Assembly: GCA_039090855.1 (NCBI GenBank)
Contig: CM077006.1
Location: 49,671,336 to 49,735,335, forward strand
Length of the DNA: 64,000 bases
From: Macrothele yani
Lineage: Eukaryota > Arthropoda > Arachnida > Araneae > Macrothelidae
Reading direction: 5' to 3'
Shown here: in pieces, positions 1 through 10,016 of the stretch
How the letters are laid out: each line of letters opens with the position of its first letter
Position numbering within the stretch: the first letter of the stretch is position 1
Notes under the pieces: generated by a model
Databases searched by the model: none
What the model was told of the DNA's origin: nothing
The model's input: only the letters and a program-made list of their open reading frames with translations
Made by a program: the position numbers and the translations under genes

Positions 1-725
1 ATGGGTGAAGCAGGGTCAAAGGTCAGGACATAGGAGCTGGATCCATTCCATTGCCTTTATGCGTCATAACTTGCGTAAAAATGGTTCGATTTCGATTAAA
101 TTTTAGTATGTGGTAAGGAACCACCTGGGGACGAGCCCTATTGAAAATGGGCAGAATGGGATCAAAGGTCAGGCAGGGCATAACAGCGGGATATATTCCA
201 TTGCCCTTATGCGTCATAACTTGCGTAAAAATGGTTCGATTTCGATGAAATTTTAGTATGTGGTAGGGAGCCACTCGGGACGAACCCTATTGAAAATGGG
301 GGAAATGGGGTCAAAGGTCAGGTCACTGGAGTAGGATCCATTCCATTGCCCTTGTGCATCATAACTTACCTAAAATGCTTGGATTGCGACAAAACTTTTT
401 CATGTTGTTCCGGAGGTATAGCGAACCAGTTCTGTTGAATATCAACGAAATGGGGTCAAAGGTCATTGCACAAAAGCCAGATTTATTCCACTGCCATTAT
501 TCTCATAACTTGCGCAAAACTGCTTCTATTGCAACAAAACTTTATCATGTTGTTCCGGAGGTACAGTGAACCGGTTCTGTTGAATATCATCGAAATGGGG
601 TCAAAGGTCAGGACGCAGGAGCCATATTTATTCCACAGCCATTATCCACATAACTTGAGTAATAATTTCTGGTATGTTGGAAAGCGTATCATAATCAATG
701 CATTGCATGATTTCACTAACTTGTT
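1..725 (+). repeat. ~145-bp satellite array, forward orientation (about 4.7 units, runs off left edge)
   Basis: Units of about 145 bp recur, each with a phrase close to GTCATAACTTGCGTAAAAATG, then GAAATTTTAGTATGTGGTA, then ATTGAAAATGGG and GGGTCAAAGGTCAGG. Anchors GTCAAAGGTCA lie near 14, 159, 308, 456 and 599. The first half of the array is less diverged than the second. The last unit ends in a unique tail (660-725) that reappears inverted at 8723-8780. Open frames across the array carry no recognisable protein and are by-products of a stop-poor repeat. Confidence 0.93.
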
Positions 726-726
726 T

Positions 727-878
727 AATCTGAATTTAAGTGATCTCCGTGTCTGACCTATGTATGACAGACCACACTGACACTGGATGACATAAATTCT
801 GTGGTAATCTATTGCACCCAGTGTCAGTGTGGTCTGTTATACATAGGTCAGACACGGATATCACTTAAATTCAGATTA
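727..878. repeat. Inverted repeat, ~60-bp arms (727-786 / 818-878)
   Basis: The arm at 818-878 lies inside the Penelope-like endonuclease coding sequence, and 727-786 is its nearly perfect reverse complement, with a 31-bp spacer. The DNA can fold into a long hairpin. An inverted copy of internal element sequence at the 5' junction fits an aberrant reverse-transcription or repair event when a 5'-truncated retroelement inserted. Confidence 0.85.
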
Positions 879-1050
879 AAAAAACACCAATCATATATTA
901 AAAAGTGTTAAAGCAAAAAAATCTTCCATAGCCCAACACTGTTGGGAAAATAAACACCAATTTCTGTTTAATGACGCCAAACTGTTAGATAGACCTAAAT
1001 CAATATTTGATCTAGACTTTTTGGAAGCCTTAATATTTCTAAAACCGTGA
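795..1050 (+). pseudogene. Penelope-like element fragment: GIY-YIG endonuclease domain
   Basis: Translation from 804 reads VIYCTQCQCGLLYIGQT followed by R..LKFRLKKH, the classic GIY-YIG core (Y...YIGQT...R...H). A +1 frameshift near 910 then gives SSIAQHCWENKH and AKLLDR...FLEALIF, matching the conserved C-terminal half of Penelope-type GIY-YIG domains, with a stop at 1048-1050. Only the C-terminal endonuclease of a retroelement that would also carry a reverse transcriptase is left. The 5' truncation coincides with the inverted repeat at 727-878. The antisense frame over 891-1106 is a shadow. Confidence 0.8.
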
Positions 1051-1244
1051 TAATCTGGTAAATGATTTATCTCCGTCTCCATACCTATCAAGCGCATGGA
1101 AAGCACTCATCCATCAATCTGCAATCTAATGGCCACACGAGGCGTTTGACACGTGAAACTGGTTACATCATCAGAAACAAGAAATGTAAACGCTTAGACC
1201 TGACGAAGCTGAACCAGAGGTTATAACGAAGTTAATTTCTCCGA

Positions 1245-1392
1245 CATTTTGGTTCACACCGGGGATCGAACCCGAGTCCTCTTATTCCGGAACAAGTCGC
1301 TCTACCAACTGAGCTACGCAGACGTTCGTTTTCGCTGCTATTTGCCTTTATGTCGTGTGCGTCCTGCGGGACAGGCACGTCAAGCTTTCAGC
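1245..1392 (-). mobile_element. tRNA-derived SINE, family 2 (copy 1)
   Basis: On the minus strand a leader (GGACGCACACGACATAAAGG, AAATAGCAGCG) precedes a tRNA-like stretch with an A-box (GCGTAGCTCAGTTGG) and a B-box (GGGTTCGATCCCC), tRNA-like part about 1251-1324. The same leader plus tRNA-like block recurs at 33690 and 34075, so this is an interspersed element, not a tRNA gene. The acceptor stem does not pair, which also argues against a functional tRNA. Confidence 0.7.
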
Positions 1393-1689
1393 GAAACTAT
1401 AGTGGACTTTAAATTGTGAGAATTGCATTCACAAACGTTGTTCTTCTGAACTAAATGAAATGTAAATTAATGTTACATTTCAGGCGTATTATTGTGGTTA
1501 CAGATTTTTTTTTTTTTCGGAATCGCTTTTTTTCTTGTTATACTGACCTCGCTGCCGTATGAAGTTACTGATGTACGAGCCGTTCAATCAACTTCGATGT
1601 TTCTCTCTTGCATTAAATAATAGAAAAAACTAGTTTCTGTTTGTAGCATGCAGTGGGGTTCGTCTAAGTGCCCACTGGGAAACTGGACG

Positions 1690-2150
1690 GGTTTCGGACC
1701 TAGGCCTTTTTTGTAACAGTTTTTTTTTTTTACCGATGTCATATTCATAACGTTTACATATCAAATCAAGTTAACAATATTGCGCTTTTACATAGGCACT
1801 AAATATTGATTCATAGGCCCTAGGCCCTTTTAAAAGTTTTTATTCTACCGATGTCATATTCACAATGTTTACACATCAAGTCAAGTTAATAATATTGCGC
1901 TTTTACTTAGGCACTAAATATTAATTTAAGGCCTACGGCCTAGGTACCTTGTAAAGAGTTGAGAAATGATCCGCTGAGTGCCTTTTATTAGATTTTATAA
2001 AATGTTTACAAATACCAAATATCTAGGTTGTAACATAAAATCTTCTAAAAAGGCCCACGGGCAAGATGCTTTGTATACAGCTGAGAAATGTTCCGTTGAG
2101 TGCCTTTTACCAGGTTTATAAAATGTTTTCAAATACCAAATATATGGAAA
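1690..2150. repeat. AT-rich ~130-bp degenerate repeats, related to the interior of the 18,089-19,576 element
   Basis: Blocks containing CCTAGGCC, a T-run, ATGTCATATTCA, GTTTACA, TCAAGTTAA and AGGCACTAAATATT repeat at 1700-1830 and 1830-1950, with more diverged versions to 2150. The same word order occurs at 18,540-19,330. With the adjoining minisatellite at 2222-2695 it probably forms one half of a foldback-like element whose left end is lost. Confidence 0.6.
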
Positions 2151-2221
2151 TAATTTTTCAGAAGGACATAAAGAGGAGAATAACTTAAAGTATTATTCCT
2201 TTCTTTAAAATAAAACAAAAT

Positions 2222-2695
2222 TGGCCGTTGTATGATACCCTTGGACGAATCGGCATTGGACCAATTGTACCATTGGACGAATCGGCATTTTACTAATCGT
2301 ACATTGGACGAATAGTCCATTGAACCAAACGGCATCGGGCCAATTGTCCTTTTGGGCGCATCGGCATTGGACTAATCGGCATGGGACGAATTGTCCGGGA
2401 CCGGTAATAATGTACGAGAGGAAGTCAGAAATTTTGGACGAATTGTTCATTTGACCAATTGTCCCTTTGGACGAATCGGCATTCGACTAATCGCCATTGG
2501 ACCAATCGTCATTGGACGAATTGTCCAGGACCGGTAATAATGTACGAGTAGAATGCAGAAATTTTGGACGAATAGTTCATAGGACCAAACGGCATTGGAC
2601 AAATTGGCTTTGAACTAATCGGCATTGGACCAATTGGCATTGGACGAATTGACCGGGACCGGTAATAATGTACGAGAGCAAGTCAGAAATTGGCT
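2222..2695. repeat. Minisatellite of ~15-bp TTGGACGAATCGGCA-type units with ~133-bp higher order
   Basis: Short units alternate (TTGGACGAATCGGCA, TTGGACCAATTGTCC, TGGACTAATCGGCA). A phrase starting ACCGGTAATAATGTACGA interrupts them near 2401, 2532 and 2659, giving a higher-order period of about 130 bp. The grammar resembles the minisatellite ends of the elements at 18,089 and 42,996. No open frame here has protein-like content. Confidence 0.85.
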
Positions 2696-2828
2696 TTCCC
2701 TATTGAAGAACTTTAATAAAAGTACTACATGTATTAAAAATGTGATGCGTAACATAATGTGTTCTGCTTTAAGCGGCTGCAATTTAAAGCTACAGAAACA
2801 TTACATTCCTGAACTACACAGATTCAAA

Positions 2829-4843
2829 ATGGCTACTGTACTGGTTGAATGGACAAAAGAAGAAGTCTGAGGAGTCATTTGCTTCTTGTGGGCAAAAAGG
2901 ACGCTGCCAATTGAAATTCACCATGAACTTCAAGCTGTGTACAGCCCAAACGTGATGACAGTGCAGCAGGTGCAAACATTGTGTCGTGATTTCAGTGGGG
3001 GTTGAGTGACTGTCCATGGTGAGCCAAGGACTGGACGTCCTTCCACATCAGCAGATCATGTCGATGCAATTGAGGAGTGCTTGCGTAAAGATCGCCGTGT
3101 GACACTGCATCACCTGGAAGAAAAATTCCATATTTCGCATGGCACGTATGGACATTCTTCATGACCATTTGGGTTATCAAGAAGTGTGCAGTAGGTGCGT
3201 TCCCAGACAACTGACAGAAAAACACAAGAATAACCGCATGGGTGCTTCTCTCATCCAAATCGTTTGCTTCAATGAACATGGTGACGATTTCTTACGGCAC
3301 ATCATCACCAAAGACTAAACATGGATATTCCGCTACGCTCCTGAGTTTAAGGTCCAATCCATGGTGTAGAAGCATCCAGGGTCCCCCACTGCTAAAAAAA
3401 TTCAAGACATTCATCAGCAGTGGGAAGATCATAGCGACCGTGTTCTGGGACATGCATGGTGTGCTTTTAGTGGATTTCACACCTTCCGCGACAAGAATCA
3501 ATGCTGCTGTTTATCAAGCTACACTGAAGAGACTGAAAAGAGCTGTTCGACGAAAAAGGCCTGAAATGTCATCCTAGTGCCATGCTTTTGTTGCTTTGTC
3601 ATTTGTTGCATGACAACGCAACAAAAGCACGGCTCGTTACAATGAATACGCACGCTGCTCGTTACATGAGTGAAAGACCTCTATAACCCTCACCAGAAGT
3701 GTACCCACAACTACCTACGTGGGAAGTATAACCTATTTAAAACCGGTTGTCACTTTGCTAAAACACACCTTCGAAAAATATTCTTTGGGTTTTGGTGTCA
3801 AGACCCAAAACCTTTTTTCTATGATTAGGCATGATAGAGACACAATACCAACTCTATCCCATTTTGGTGTTTACAGTATCCCACTGTTGGACAATAATGG
3901 ACAAAATGAAAATCTCTGCTATGTGAGTTCGACCTACGGAAGTCTGGGAATCAGATGGGCTGAACATCAATATGCAATACGTAAAGGAGCAGTTACTTCG
4001 ACTTTGTCAAAAACTGTCATTGAGGGAGGCCTACAACCATATTGAGACAATGCAAACTTGTTATCAACAGCCTCGGCAAAAAGTTCTATATTGCTTACTG
4101 AGAGTCTTCACATTATAAAACTGGGACCTAAGTGCTCCAATGAGGATATGCCTGTTTATGTTCCTAATGCCTGGAGAGATCTCATGTTGGAATATCCAAC
4201 CGAAGAACCCTCAAAGTAATTTAGGTATTTTTTGTAAATATTTTGTAGTGATTGGCATTTAATATCCTTTACTCATCTCATTTACATATTTGTGATCTTG
4301 TGCTCATCCCTGTTACTATATAAGTCATGTACCGCTTCATAGTGATTTCACTCCTTAGCCTGATGATTCGACCATAGTGATTTGCGAAAGTGCTCGCTAG
4401 AGCTTTTAAACTAACCTTTTTAATTGTAAATAAAGACGTTTTTTACTTACGTTTTTAGATAGTGATTGGGAGGTGTGGTGTTTGTGCTCTATATTTAAAC
4501 GAATCTGATCGTGCTTTGACAGCCTTAATTACCCTTTGACTAGTAGCACGAAAGTAAAACCACCTGGTTTTTTAAACAGTGAATCTGTTGAAAAGCTGGG
4601 AAATGGGTAATTCTGCAACAACCGGCCTACAGCCCTGATCTGGCTCCGTCGGATTTTCCCTTCTTTCCAATGTTGAAGTAGCATCTTCGTGGGAAACGAT
4701 ACCAGTCGGATGACGCTGCAAAGCATGCAGTGAAACAATGGCTGTATGAACAACCGCCAAACTTTTATAGACAAGGTTTCGGCACATGGATCACCGGGCT
4801 TGACCAGCACCTCAACAGACAAGGTGACTATGTTGAGAAGTAG
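2829..4843 (+). pseudogene. mariner-type transposase pseudogene, split by an insertion at ~3706-4560
   Basis: The N-terminal part reads MATVLVEWTKEEV, stop, GVICFLWAKRTLPIEIHHEL and CRDFSGG, the first helix-turn-helix of mariner transposases. GEPRTGRPSTSADHVDAI (second HTH) follows, then the central domain in several frames. The C-terminus resumes after the insert: LQQPAYSPDLAPSDFPFFP (catalytic PDLAPSD block, ~4608-4670), then AKHAVKQWLYEQ and LDQHLNRQGDYVEK with a stop at 4841-4843. At least five stops and several frameshifts make it dead. Family-level assignment is firm; subfamily is not. Confidence 0.85.
3706..4560 (+). mobile_element. Penelope-like element 3' fragment with GIY-YIG endonuclease, inserted into the mariner
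   Basis: An open frame over 3719-4045 contains HFGVYSIPL, then NLCYVSSTYGSLGIRWAEHQ (GVY...YVS...G...R..EH), a GIY-YIG arrangement with the YIG tyrosine pattern drifted to YVS. Further downstream, out of frame, KLGPKCSNEDMPVYVPNAW follows. The tail ends near AATTGTAAATAAAGACG at about 4417-4440. It interrupts the mariner gene between its central and C-terminal parts and is therefore younger. The family call rests on the motif and on the presence of a second GIY-YIG remnant at 795. Confidence 0.6.
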
Positions 4844-5019
4844 TGTACGGATGGCCATATCTCAGAGATGTACATACATTTTTGTCATGCTAATAAAAAC
4901 AAAATATATGATGTTGGGAAAGTTACTTTCTGATTTACCCACTTACATTTGCTATTTTTTCTGTTAACAGTTTAAAAAGTTCATATGAATCGCTTGTAAT
5001 AAGTGGAAATGTCCGATTG

Positions 5020-5190
5020 GTCGTCATTACCAACCATTATCAATTCGGTATTGGAAGAAGGTCTCCCCAAGTCAGTTCCACAAATCTCTGTCACAAGCAA
5101 TTCTTTTCCATTTTGTTGCGGCATGTTTTAGAATTTCATCAGCCCATCTTCCACGTCGCTAGTACAATTCCTTTCAGTCATACCACGTCC
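5020..5190 (-). pseudogene. LINE (RTE/Jockey-like) reverse-transcriptase C-terminal tail fragment
   Basis: The minus strand reads RRGRWADEILKHAATKWKRI, then ACDRDLWN, stop, LGETFFQ...DNG. This is the conserved tail after the reverse transcriptase domain in many arthropod LINEs (RRGRPP.RWADDI....W.RIA.DR..W..LGEA..Q). One in-frame stop; nothing of the catalytic RT core is nearby. It abuts the Tc1 remnant to the right. Confidence 0.6.
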
Positions 5191-6075
5191 AACTTGCCGC
5201 CAGGCGAGTCTTTTACGAAGATGAACCGGGATTAGGAGAGGATGTCGTTGGGGTCGTCTGCTGTTATAGCCCATACGTGCAATCGTGTGATGCATGGTCA
5301 TGACAGATACTGTTCCGAGTTGAACTCTGTTGTACTGGGTGGAACAGGGACTATTCAGGGTTGAACTCTGTTGTACTGGGTGTAACAGAGACTGTTCCGG
5401 GTTGAACTCTGTTGTACTGGGTGGAACAGAGACTGTTCCGGGTTGAACTCTGTTGCACTGGGTGTAACAGAGACTGTTCCGGGTTGAACTCTGTTGTACT
5501 GGGTGGAACATAGACTGTTCCAGGTTGAACTCTGTTGTACTGGGTGGAACAGAGACTGTTCAGGGTTGAACTCTGTTGTACTGGGTGGAACAGAGACTAT
5601 TCAGGGTTGAACTCTGTTGCACTGGGTGTAACAGAGACTGTTCCGGGTTGAACTCTGTTGTACTGGGTGGAACAGAGACTGTTCCGGGTTGAACTCTGTT
5701 GTACTGTGTGGAACAGAGACTGTTCCGGGTTGAACTCTGTTGTACTGAGTGGAACAGAGACTGTTCCGGGTTGAACTATGACTGGGTGGAACAGAGACTG
5801 TTCCGGGTTGAACTCTGTTGTACTGGGTGGAACAGAGACTGTTCCGAGTTGAACTCTGTTGGTTTGTACGAGTCGTCGGCCCCGGCACTCACCTCTCACA
5901 TCAACTTTTCGCTGTCTGTGCAGTTTTGCCTCTGAGCCGTTGCTTGACCATTTTCACGCCAGTTCTGAAACATTTTAACTACGGCGGCTCGCAAACAACC
6001 CACCAGTTCAGCCGTTTGGGAAATCTAGGCACCAGCTCTCCGAGCTTCCACGGTCTGTCTTTCTTCAAAGTCCGA
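5191..6075 (-). pseudogene. Tc1-like transposase remnant, HTH region expanded by a 41-bp minisatellite
   Basis: Reading right to left, 6075-5870 encodes DFEERQTVEARRAGA, stop, ISQTAELVG and VVKMFQNWRENGQ, a Tc1-type paired-like HTH (DFERG.IVGAR.AGAS...TA...GVS...V). After the array the frame resumes with VSVMTMHHTIARMGYNSR and HPLLIPV...KRLAW (5300-5190), matching the second HTH and linker of Tc1 transposases (STRTV.R.L...GY.SR). The catalytic domain is missing. The minisatellite sits exactly in the linker between the two HTH segments and looks derived from it. Confidence 0.65.
5305..5865. repeat. 41-bp minisatellite, about 13-14 units
   Basis: The unit contains GTTGAACTCTGTTGTACTGG, then GTGGAACAGAGACTGTTCCGG. 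Unit-to-unit variation is limited to a few positions (TGTACTGG/TGCACTGG, GTGGAAC/GTGTAAC), so amplification is recent or homogenised. One truncated unit lies near 5775. Because 41 is not divisible by three, all frames cycle through the same 41-residue peptide, which explains the long open frames on both strands; none should be called a gene. Confidence 0.95.
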
Positions 6076-6079
6076 TAAA

Positions 6080-6702
6080 TCCTACAGTTCACCCCATCAC
6101 GCTCCGAATTTTGCTATCTACTTCTCCACTCAGACCTTATGTATGCTACGTCGATCGACTAATCGCACTCTCTCGAATATCACGTATTCAACGAACCGCA
6201 TCACTTTTGATAGGTGGGTCATAATTCAGTGATCACTCGGTGTACATTTGAGCGACATAACTTCTGGAATAAAAGTCACAAATAAAAAAAAAATGTTGAT
6301 CTTCCCCATCTTCAATGGGCTTTTGAGAATATGAAGATGGTCCCAGTTACTTTGCTGCGCTGAAGAACATTGAGCAGTGAATATTGAGCAGTGCTGCAGT
6401 GGAGTAAAGGGCAATAAAGAGAGGGGGAATAAGAAAACTTGCCCTGTAACACCAGATTCAGCATGTGAGACAAAAATCTCTGAGCATCCAATTGATTTCC
6501 TCATCCAGTAGGCGCATACTGTGATGCCAGTTCTTGAAAAGAAGTGCATTATACACCTGACAATCCGCGGGACGTGACTTGAAGTAAGAGGCGTCTTTCG
6601 ATAGCATAGAATGGTCAAATGTAAATTTGCCATTGACTAATTTGTCTTCTTTACTTATGTTTCGATGATTTGTCAATGATTTAAAATACAATAGTAATAG
6701 CC
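6080..6702. other. Unassigned interval
   Basis: Two overlapping minus-strand frames (6226-6633, 6458-6691) are open. One reads DCQVYNALLFKNWHHSMRLL, which I do not recognise. The left part (6080-6230) may hold the 5' end of the Tc1 remnant. No clear TIR, promoter or RNA gene seen. Confidence 0.4.
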
Positions 6703-6915
6703 GCCCCGGTGGTGCAGTAGTCTAAGCGATGGCTTCTGATCATTCGTCCTAGATGGGCCCGGGTTCGAATCCCGTGAGGCATGGATGTTGTGTTTGTCTC
6801 ACGGCGCTGGCTCTCTCCCTTCCCTGGAACCAGTGGCCCTAAATTAGGGACGGGTGACTGTTTATAGCCCATTGAGTTACTTACGGCAGGTCGTTAAACC
6901 CTCAAACAAAATAAT
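6703..6915 (+). mobile_element. tRNA-derived SINE, family 1 (copy at 6.7 kb)
   Basis: Starts GCCGCCCCGGTGGTGCAGTA, with a pol III A-box-like GTGGTGCAGTAGTCTAAGCG and a B-box-like GGGTTCGAATCC 50 bp later. The body carries TGTTTGTCTCACGGC, CTCTCCCTTCCCTGGAACCA, CCCTAAATTAGGG and GTTAAACCCTCAA before a short A-rich tail. Six copies occur in this window. The tRNA-like head plus invariant unrelated body and A-rich 3' end define a SINE. Minus-strand frames across it are spurious. Confidence 0.88.
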
Positions 6916-6916
6916 A

Positions 6917-8062
6917 TACAGGGTGTCCCATAAAGCTGTAACAAATTTCAAATAATCATAACAGTTTTAATATAAATGATCTCAATACACAATTGTGTTA
7001 ATTGGCATAAAAGATCATGAAGTTTTATAGACATTCGACATCGGCGCCGTTTGTCACCCAAACGATGTCTAAACGGTATTCCACTTCCAACCATGTTCGT
7101 TCGAGAATGTCCGTATTAACTTTCTGCAGTGCGTGTGTAATCCTTCTCTTTATGTGAGCAATATCTGCCACAGAGGTAGGTGCTGTATACCTCACCCTTG
7201 ATGAATCCCCATAAAAATAAAGTCACAGTGTGTTAACTCCTGCGAACGTGGGGACAATGCACGTCCAATCCACCGATTGGGAAATTTGGTATCCAGAGAC
7301 CTCCTTACACTCAAAGCCCAATGAGGTGGCGCCCCATCTTGTTGGGAAATGACCGGAATTGCAAGTCCCTCCAACTGGGGATACACAAACTGCTCAATCA
7401 TGTCCAGGCAATTATCAGCTCTCACGGTCGCTTCCTGAAAGAGAAAGGGTCCAATAACACGGTCGACCATTATGCCACACCAAACATTCACTTTTGGGCT
7501 AGCATGTTCACGTTCCATTGTGCAATGCGGGTGTTCAGTTCCCCAAATTCTCACATTCTGTTTATTAACCTTTTCAGAAACATGGAAAATGCACTCATCC
7601 GAGAAACAGATTTGTCTCACTCAGGAAAGATTCAGCACTTGGAATGTTCTTCAACATCTCTTCAGCAAACTGTTTACGTTTCACAAGATCATCTGGGGAT
7701 ATATGATGGGTTATCTTCAGTTTATACGGGTGCATTTCCAGTCTCTGACGTAACATTCTGTGCACTGACGACTTGGGCATGGCCAGCTGTCGTGCTGCTT
7801 GTCTGATTGACTTTTGAGGACTACGAGTGAATGTTTATCTCGCAACCTCCTTCCTTTCTGGAACCTGCGATGGTCGTCCAGGGCTTTTCTTTGTAAAGAC
7901 ACTACCAGTTTCCTTGAATGGCTTGTACCACTTTCTGGTGCTGTTAGGTGTGGGCGGTTTGCTCCCATATTTTGTTCTGAAATTCCGCTGAACCTGCTGA
8001 GTTTCGGATTGGGTTTCAATAGACCACTTCACAATCGGTCCTTTCGTCGCAGGATCTATATA
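6917..8062 (-). pseudogene. Tc1/mariner-superfamily transposase pseudogene (DD41D-like layout)
   Basis: On the minus strand: ETQQVQRNFRTKYGSKPPTP and GRPSQVPE (HTH1), SIRQAARQLAMPKSSVHRML (HTH2), CFSDECIFHVSEKVNKQNVR (first catalytic D), SPKVNVWCGI, ISQQDGAPPHW (second D), FPNRWIG...PRSQELTHCDF (third D). In related elements the PPHW-to-CDF spacing is about 41 residues; this copy is shortened to ~37 by a small deletion. Multiple frameshifts. The left end CAGGGTGTCCCATAAAGC at ~6920 is a TIR-like start; no matching right TIR is visible near 8060, so the other end is truncated at a TCTA microsatellite. Confidence 0.85.
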
Positions 8063-8722
8063 TCTATCTATCTATAGAAATGCAAAACCAAAAAGCAAAT
8101 TTTGAAAGAAAAAAAATTCCGAGAACGAGCAGAAGAACAACAACCACCAATCTCCAACCGTCCAATGCAGGCAAGCTTCAAACGATTGAAAACTAACGAA
8201 CAGAAGATCGCAGGGAAGCATATCAATGACTGTTTCTCTAATGACTTCGTCAAGGGCAAGCATTCAGAAAATCATTCATTAATCTACTGAGACCAGAGAA
8301 TTGCGTGTATCTGCTAATTTAGTTTGCTATAAGGACAGATTAAATTTAGGGATAAAATTGTCAAATTAAAAAGGAATCCTTAATAAAACCAACCCAGCAA
8401 ACTAAAAAACATTGCCCGACCGCACAACAACCGATATAAACACAACAAAACAGAAATGGAAGGGAGCCGAGCACCCCAGAAAATAGCAAAACTAGGGAAG
8501 AAATTAGTATTAAAATAGGGAGAAAAAACCTAACCAAAGAAAGGTAAAGAAAGGATAACTTTAAGCTTGTCACAGAAAAAATGAAAACTTTTAACCTGCC
8601 GGATAAAAAGAAAAGGAGAAAAAATAAGAAAAAATTATTATAAAAAAATAATAAATTTAAACAAAAAAAGAAACTTTACAATTTTGAAAAAAGCAAATTC
8701 AAAGCAACAATTTTAAGAAACA
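8063..8722. other. A-rich unassigned interval with a (TCTA)n tract at its left edge
   Basis: A short TATC/TCTA tract (~8058-8080) is followed by strongly purine/A-rich DNA with A runs around 8580-8680. A 62-codon plus-strand frame (8102-8290) is lysine-rich and unrecognised. No TIR, tRNA-like block or splice-supported exon seen. Confidence 0.4.
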
Positions 8723-10016
8723 AGTTAATAAAATCATGCAATGCGTTGATTACGATACGCTTTCCAACATACCAGAAATCATTACTCAAGTTATCACTCA
8801 AGTTATGAGGATAATGGCTGTGGAATAAATCTCGGTCTTGTGTCCTGAACTTTGGTCCCATTCGATGATATTCTACAGAACCGGTTCAGTATACCTCCGA
8901 AATAACTTGATAAAGTTTCGTCGGAATAGAAGCATTTTTACGTAAGTTATGATGCATAAGGGCTATAGAATAGATTCCGCTCCTGTGTCCTAACCTTTTA
9001 CCCCATTTCGCCCATTTTCAATAGGATTCGTTGACCCCATTTCTCCCATTTAATAGACAGGCCCCTACAACATATTAACATTTCATCCAGATCGAATAAT
9101 TTTTACGTACGTTATGACGCATAATGGCGATGGAAGTGATTGCGCTCCTATGTCCTGACCTTTGACCCCATTTCGTCCATTTGCAATAGGGTTTGTCCCC
9201 AGGTGGTTCCCTACCATATACTAAAATTTAATCGAAATCGAACCTTTTTTACGTTAGTTATGACGCATAAGAGCAGTGGAATGGATCCTGCTCTTATGTG
9301 CTAACCTTTGACCCCATTTCGTTCACGTTCAACAGGGTTCTTTCACAGGTGATCCCCTTCCACATACTAAAATTTCATCGAAATTAAACGATTTTTACAC
9401 AAGTTATCGTGCGGATGAACATACGCACACAAAGCGTGACGTAATGAGGCAGATGGGAATCGCGACCATCTACTCGCAAGAGTGTGACGTCATAAAACTT
9501 TAATATAATCCACACACAACGCTTGACGTAATGAGACAAATGGCTTGACCGCGCCAACATATCAAGCGCGAGACTGTTACGTCATAAGATCGTCCCCAGG
9601 TGGTCCCCTACCACATAATAAAATTTCATCGAAATCGAACCATTTTTACGCACGTTATGACGCATAAAGGCAATGGAATGCATACCGCTACTATGTCCTG
9701 ACCTTTGACCCCACTTCATCCATTTTCAATAGGGGTCATTCCCAGGTGGTCCCCTACAATATGCTAACATTTCATCGACATCGAACCATATTTCCGCAAG
9801 TTATGATGCATAAAGGCAATGGAATGGATCCCACTCCTACGTCGTGACCTTTAACCCCATTTGCCCCATTTTCAACAGGGTTCGTCCCCAGGTGTTCCCT
9901 TACGGCATACTAAAATTTAATCGAAATCAAACCTTTTTTATGTTAGTTATGACGCATAAGAGCAGTGTAATGGATCCCGCTCCTATGTCCTGACCTTTGA
10001 CCCCATTTCGTTCACT
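8723..10016 (-). repeat. ~145-bp satellite array, inverted relative to 1-725 (about 8 units with an insert)
   Basis: Same satellite as 1-725 on the opposite strand. The key phrase appears as CCTGACCTTTGACCCCATTT near 9148, 9699 and 9993, with variants near 8843, 8990, 9301 and 9847. The unique tail at 8723-8780 mirrors 660-725. A ~190-bp block at 9410-9600 interrupts it; it holds two diverged copies of a GCTTGACGTAATGAG phrase. The array is cut at 10016 by unrelated sequence, a sharp junction. Confidence 0.9.

Noticed and set aside
3242..3577. 111-codon plus-strand frame as a gene
   Set aside because: It is an off-frame reading of the decayed mariner central domain; the correct frame shows mariner residues with stops.
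4360..4389. Hammerhead-like core CTGATGA...GAAA in the Penelope-like tail
   Set aside because: Penelope-like elements can carry hammerhead ribozymes, but stem II here would be only about four base pairs with a long loop, and I could not find a cleavage-site strand pairing as stems I and III. Covariance-model search would decide.
5305..5865. CRISPR-like array
   Set aside because: No unique spacers; units abut directly. Eukaryotic minisatellite.
5128..5935. Long overlapping open frames on both strands (up to 127 codons)
   Set aside because: They are translations of the 41-bp minisatellite; with a unit length not divisible by three and no stop in the unit, all frames stay open.
725..10016. A giant Maverick/Polinton-type element bounded by the inverted satellites
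   Set aside because: No integrase, polymerase B, capsid or ATPase frames between the arrays; contents are ordinary nested Tc1/mariner, Penelope and SINE pieces.
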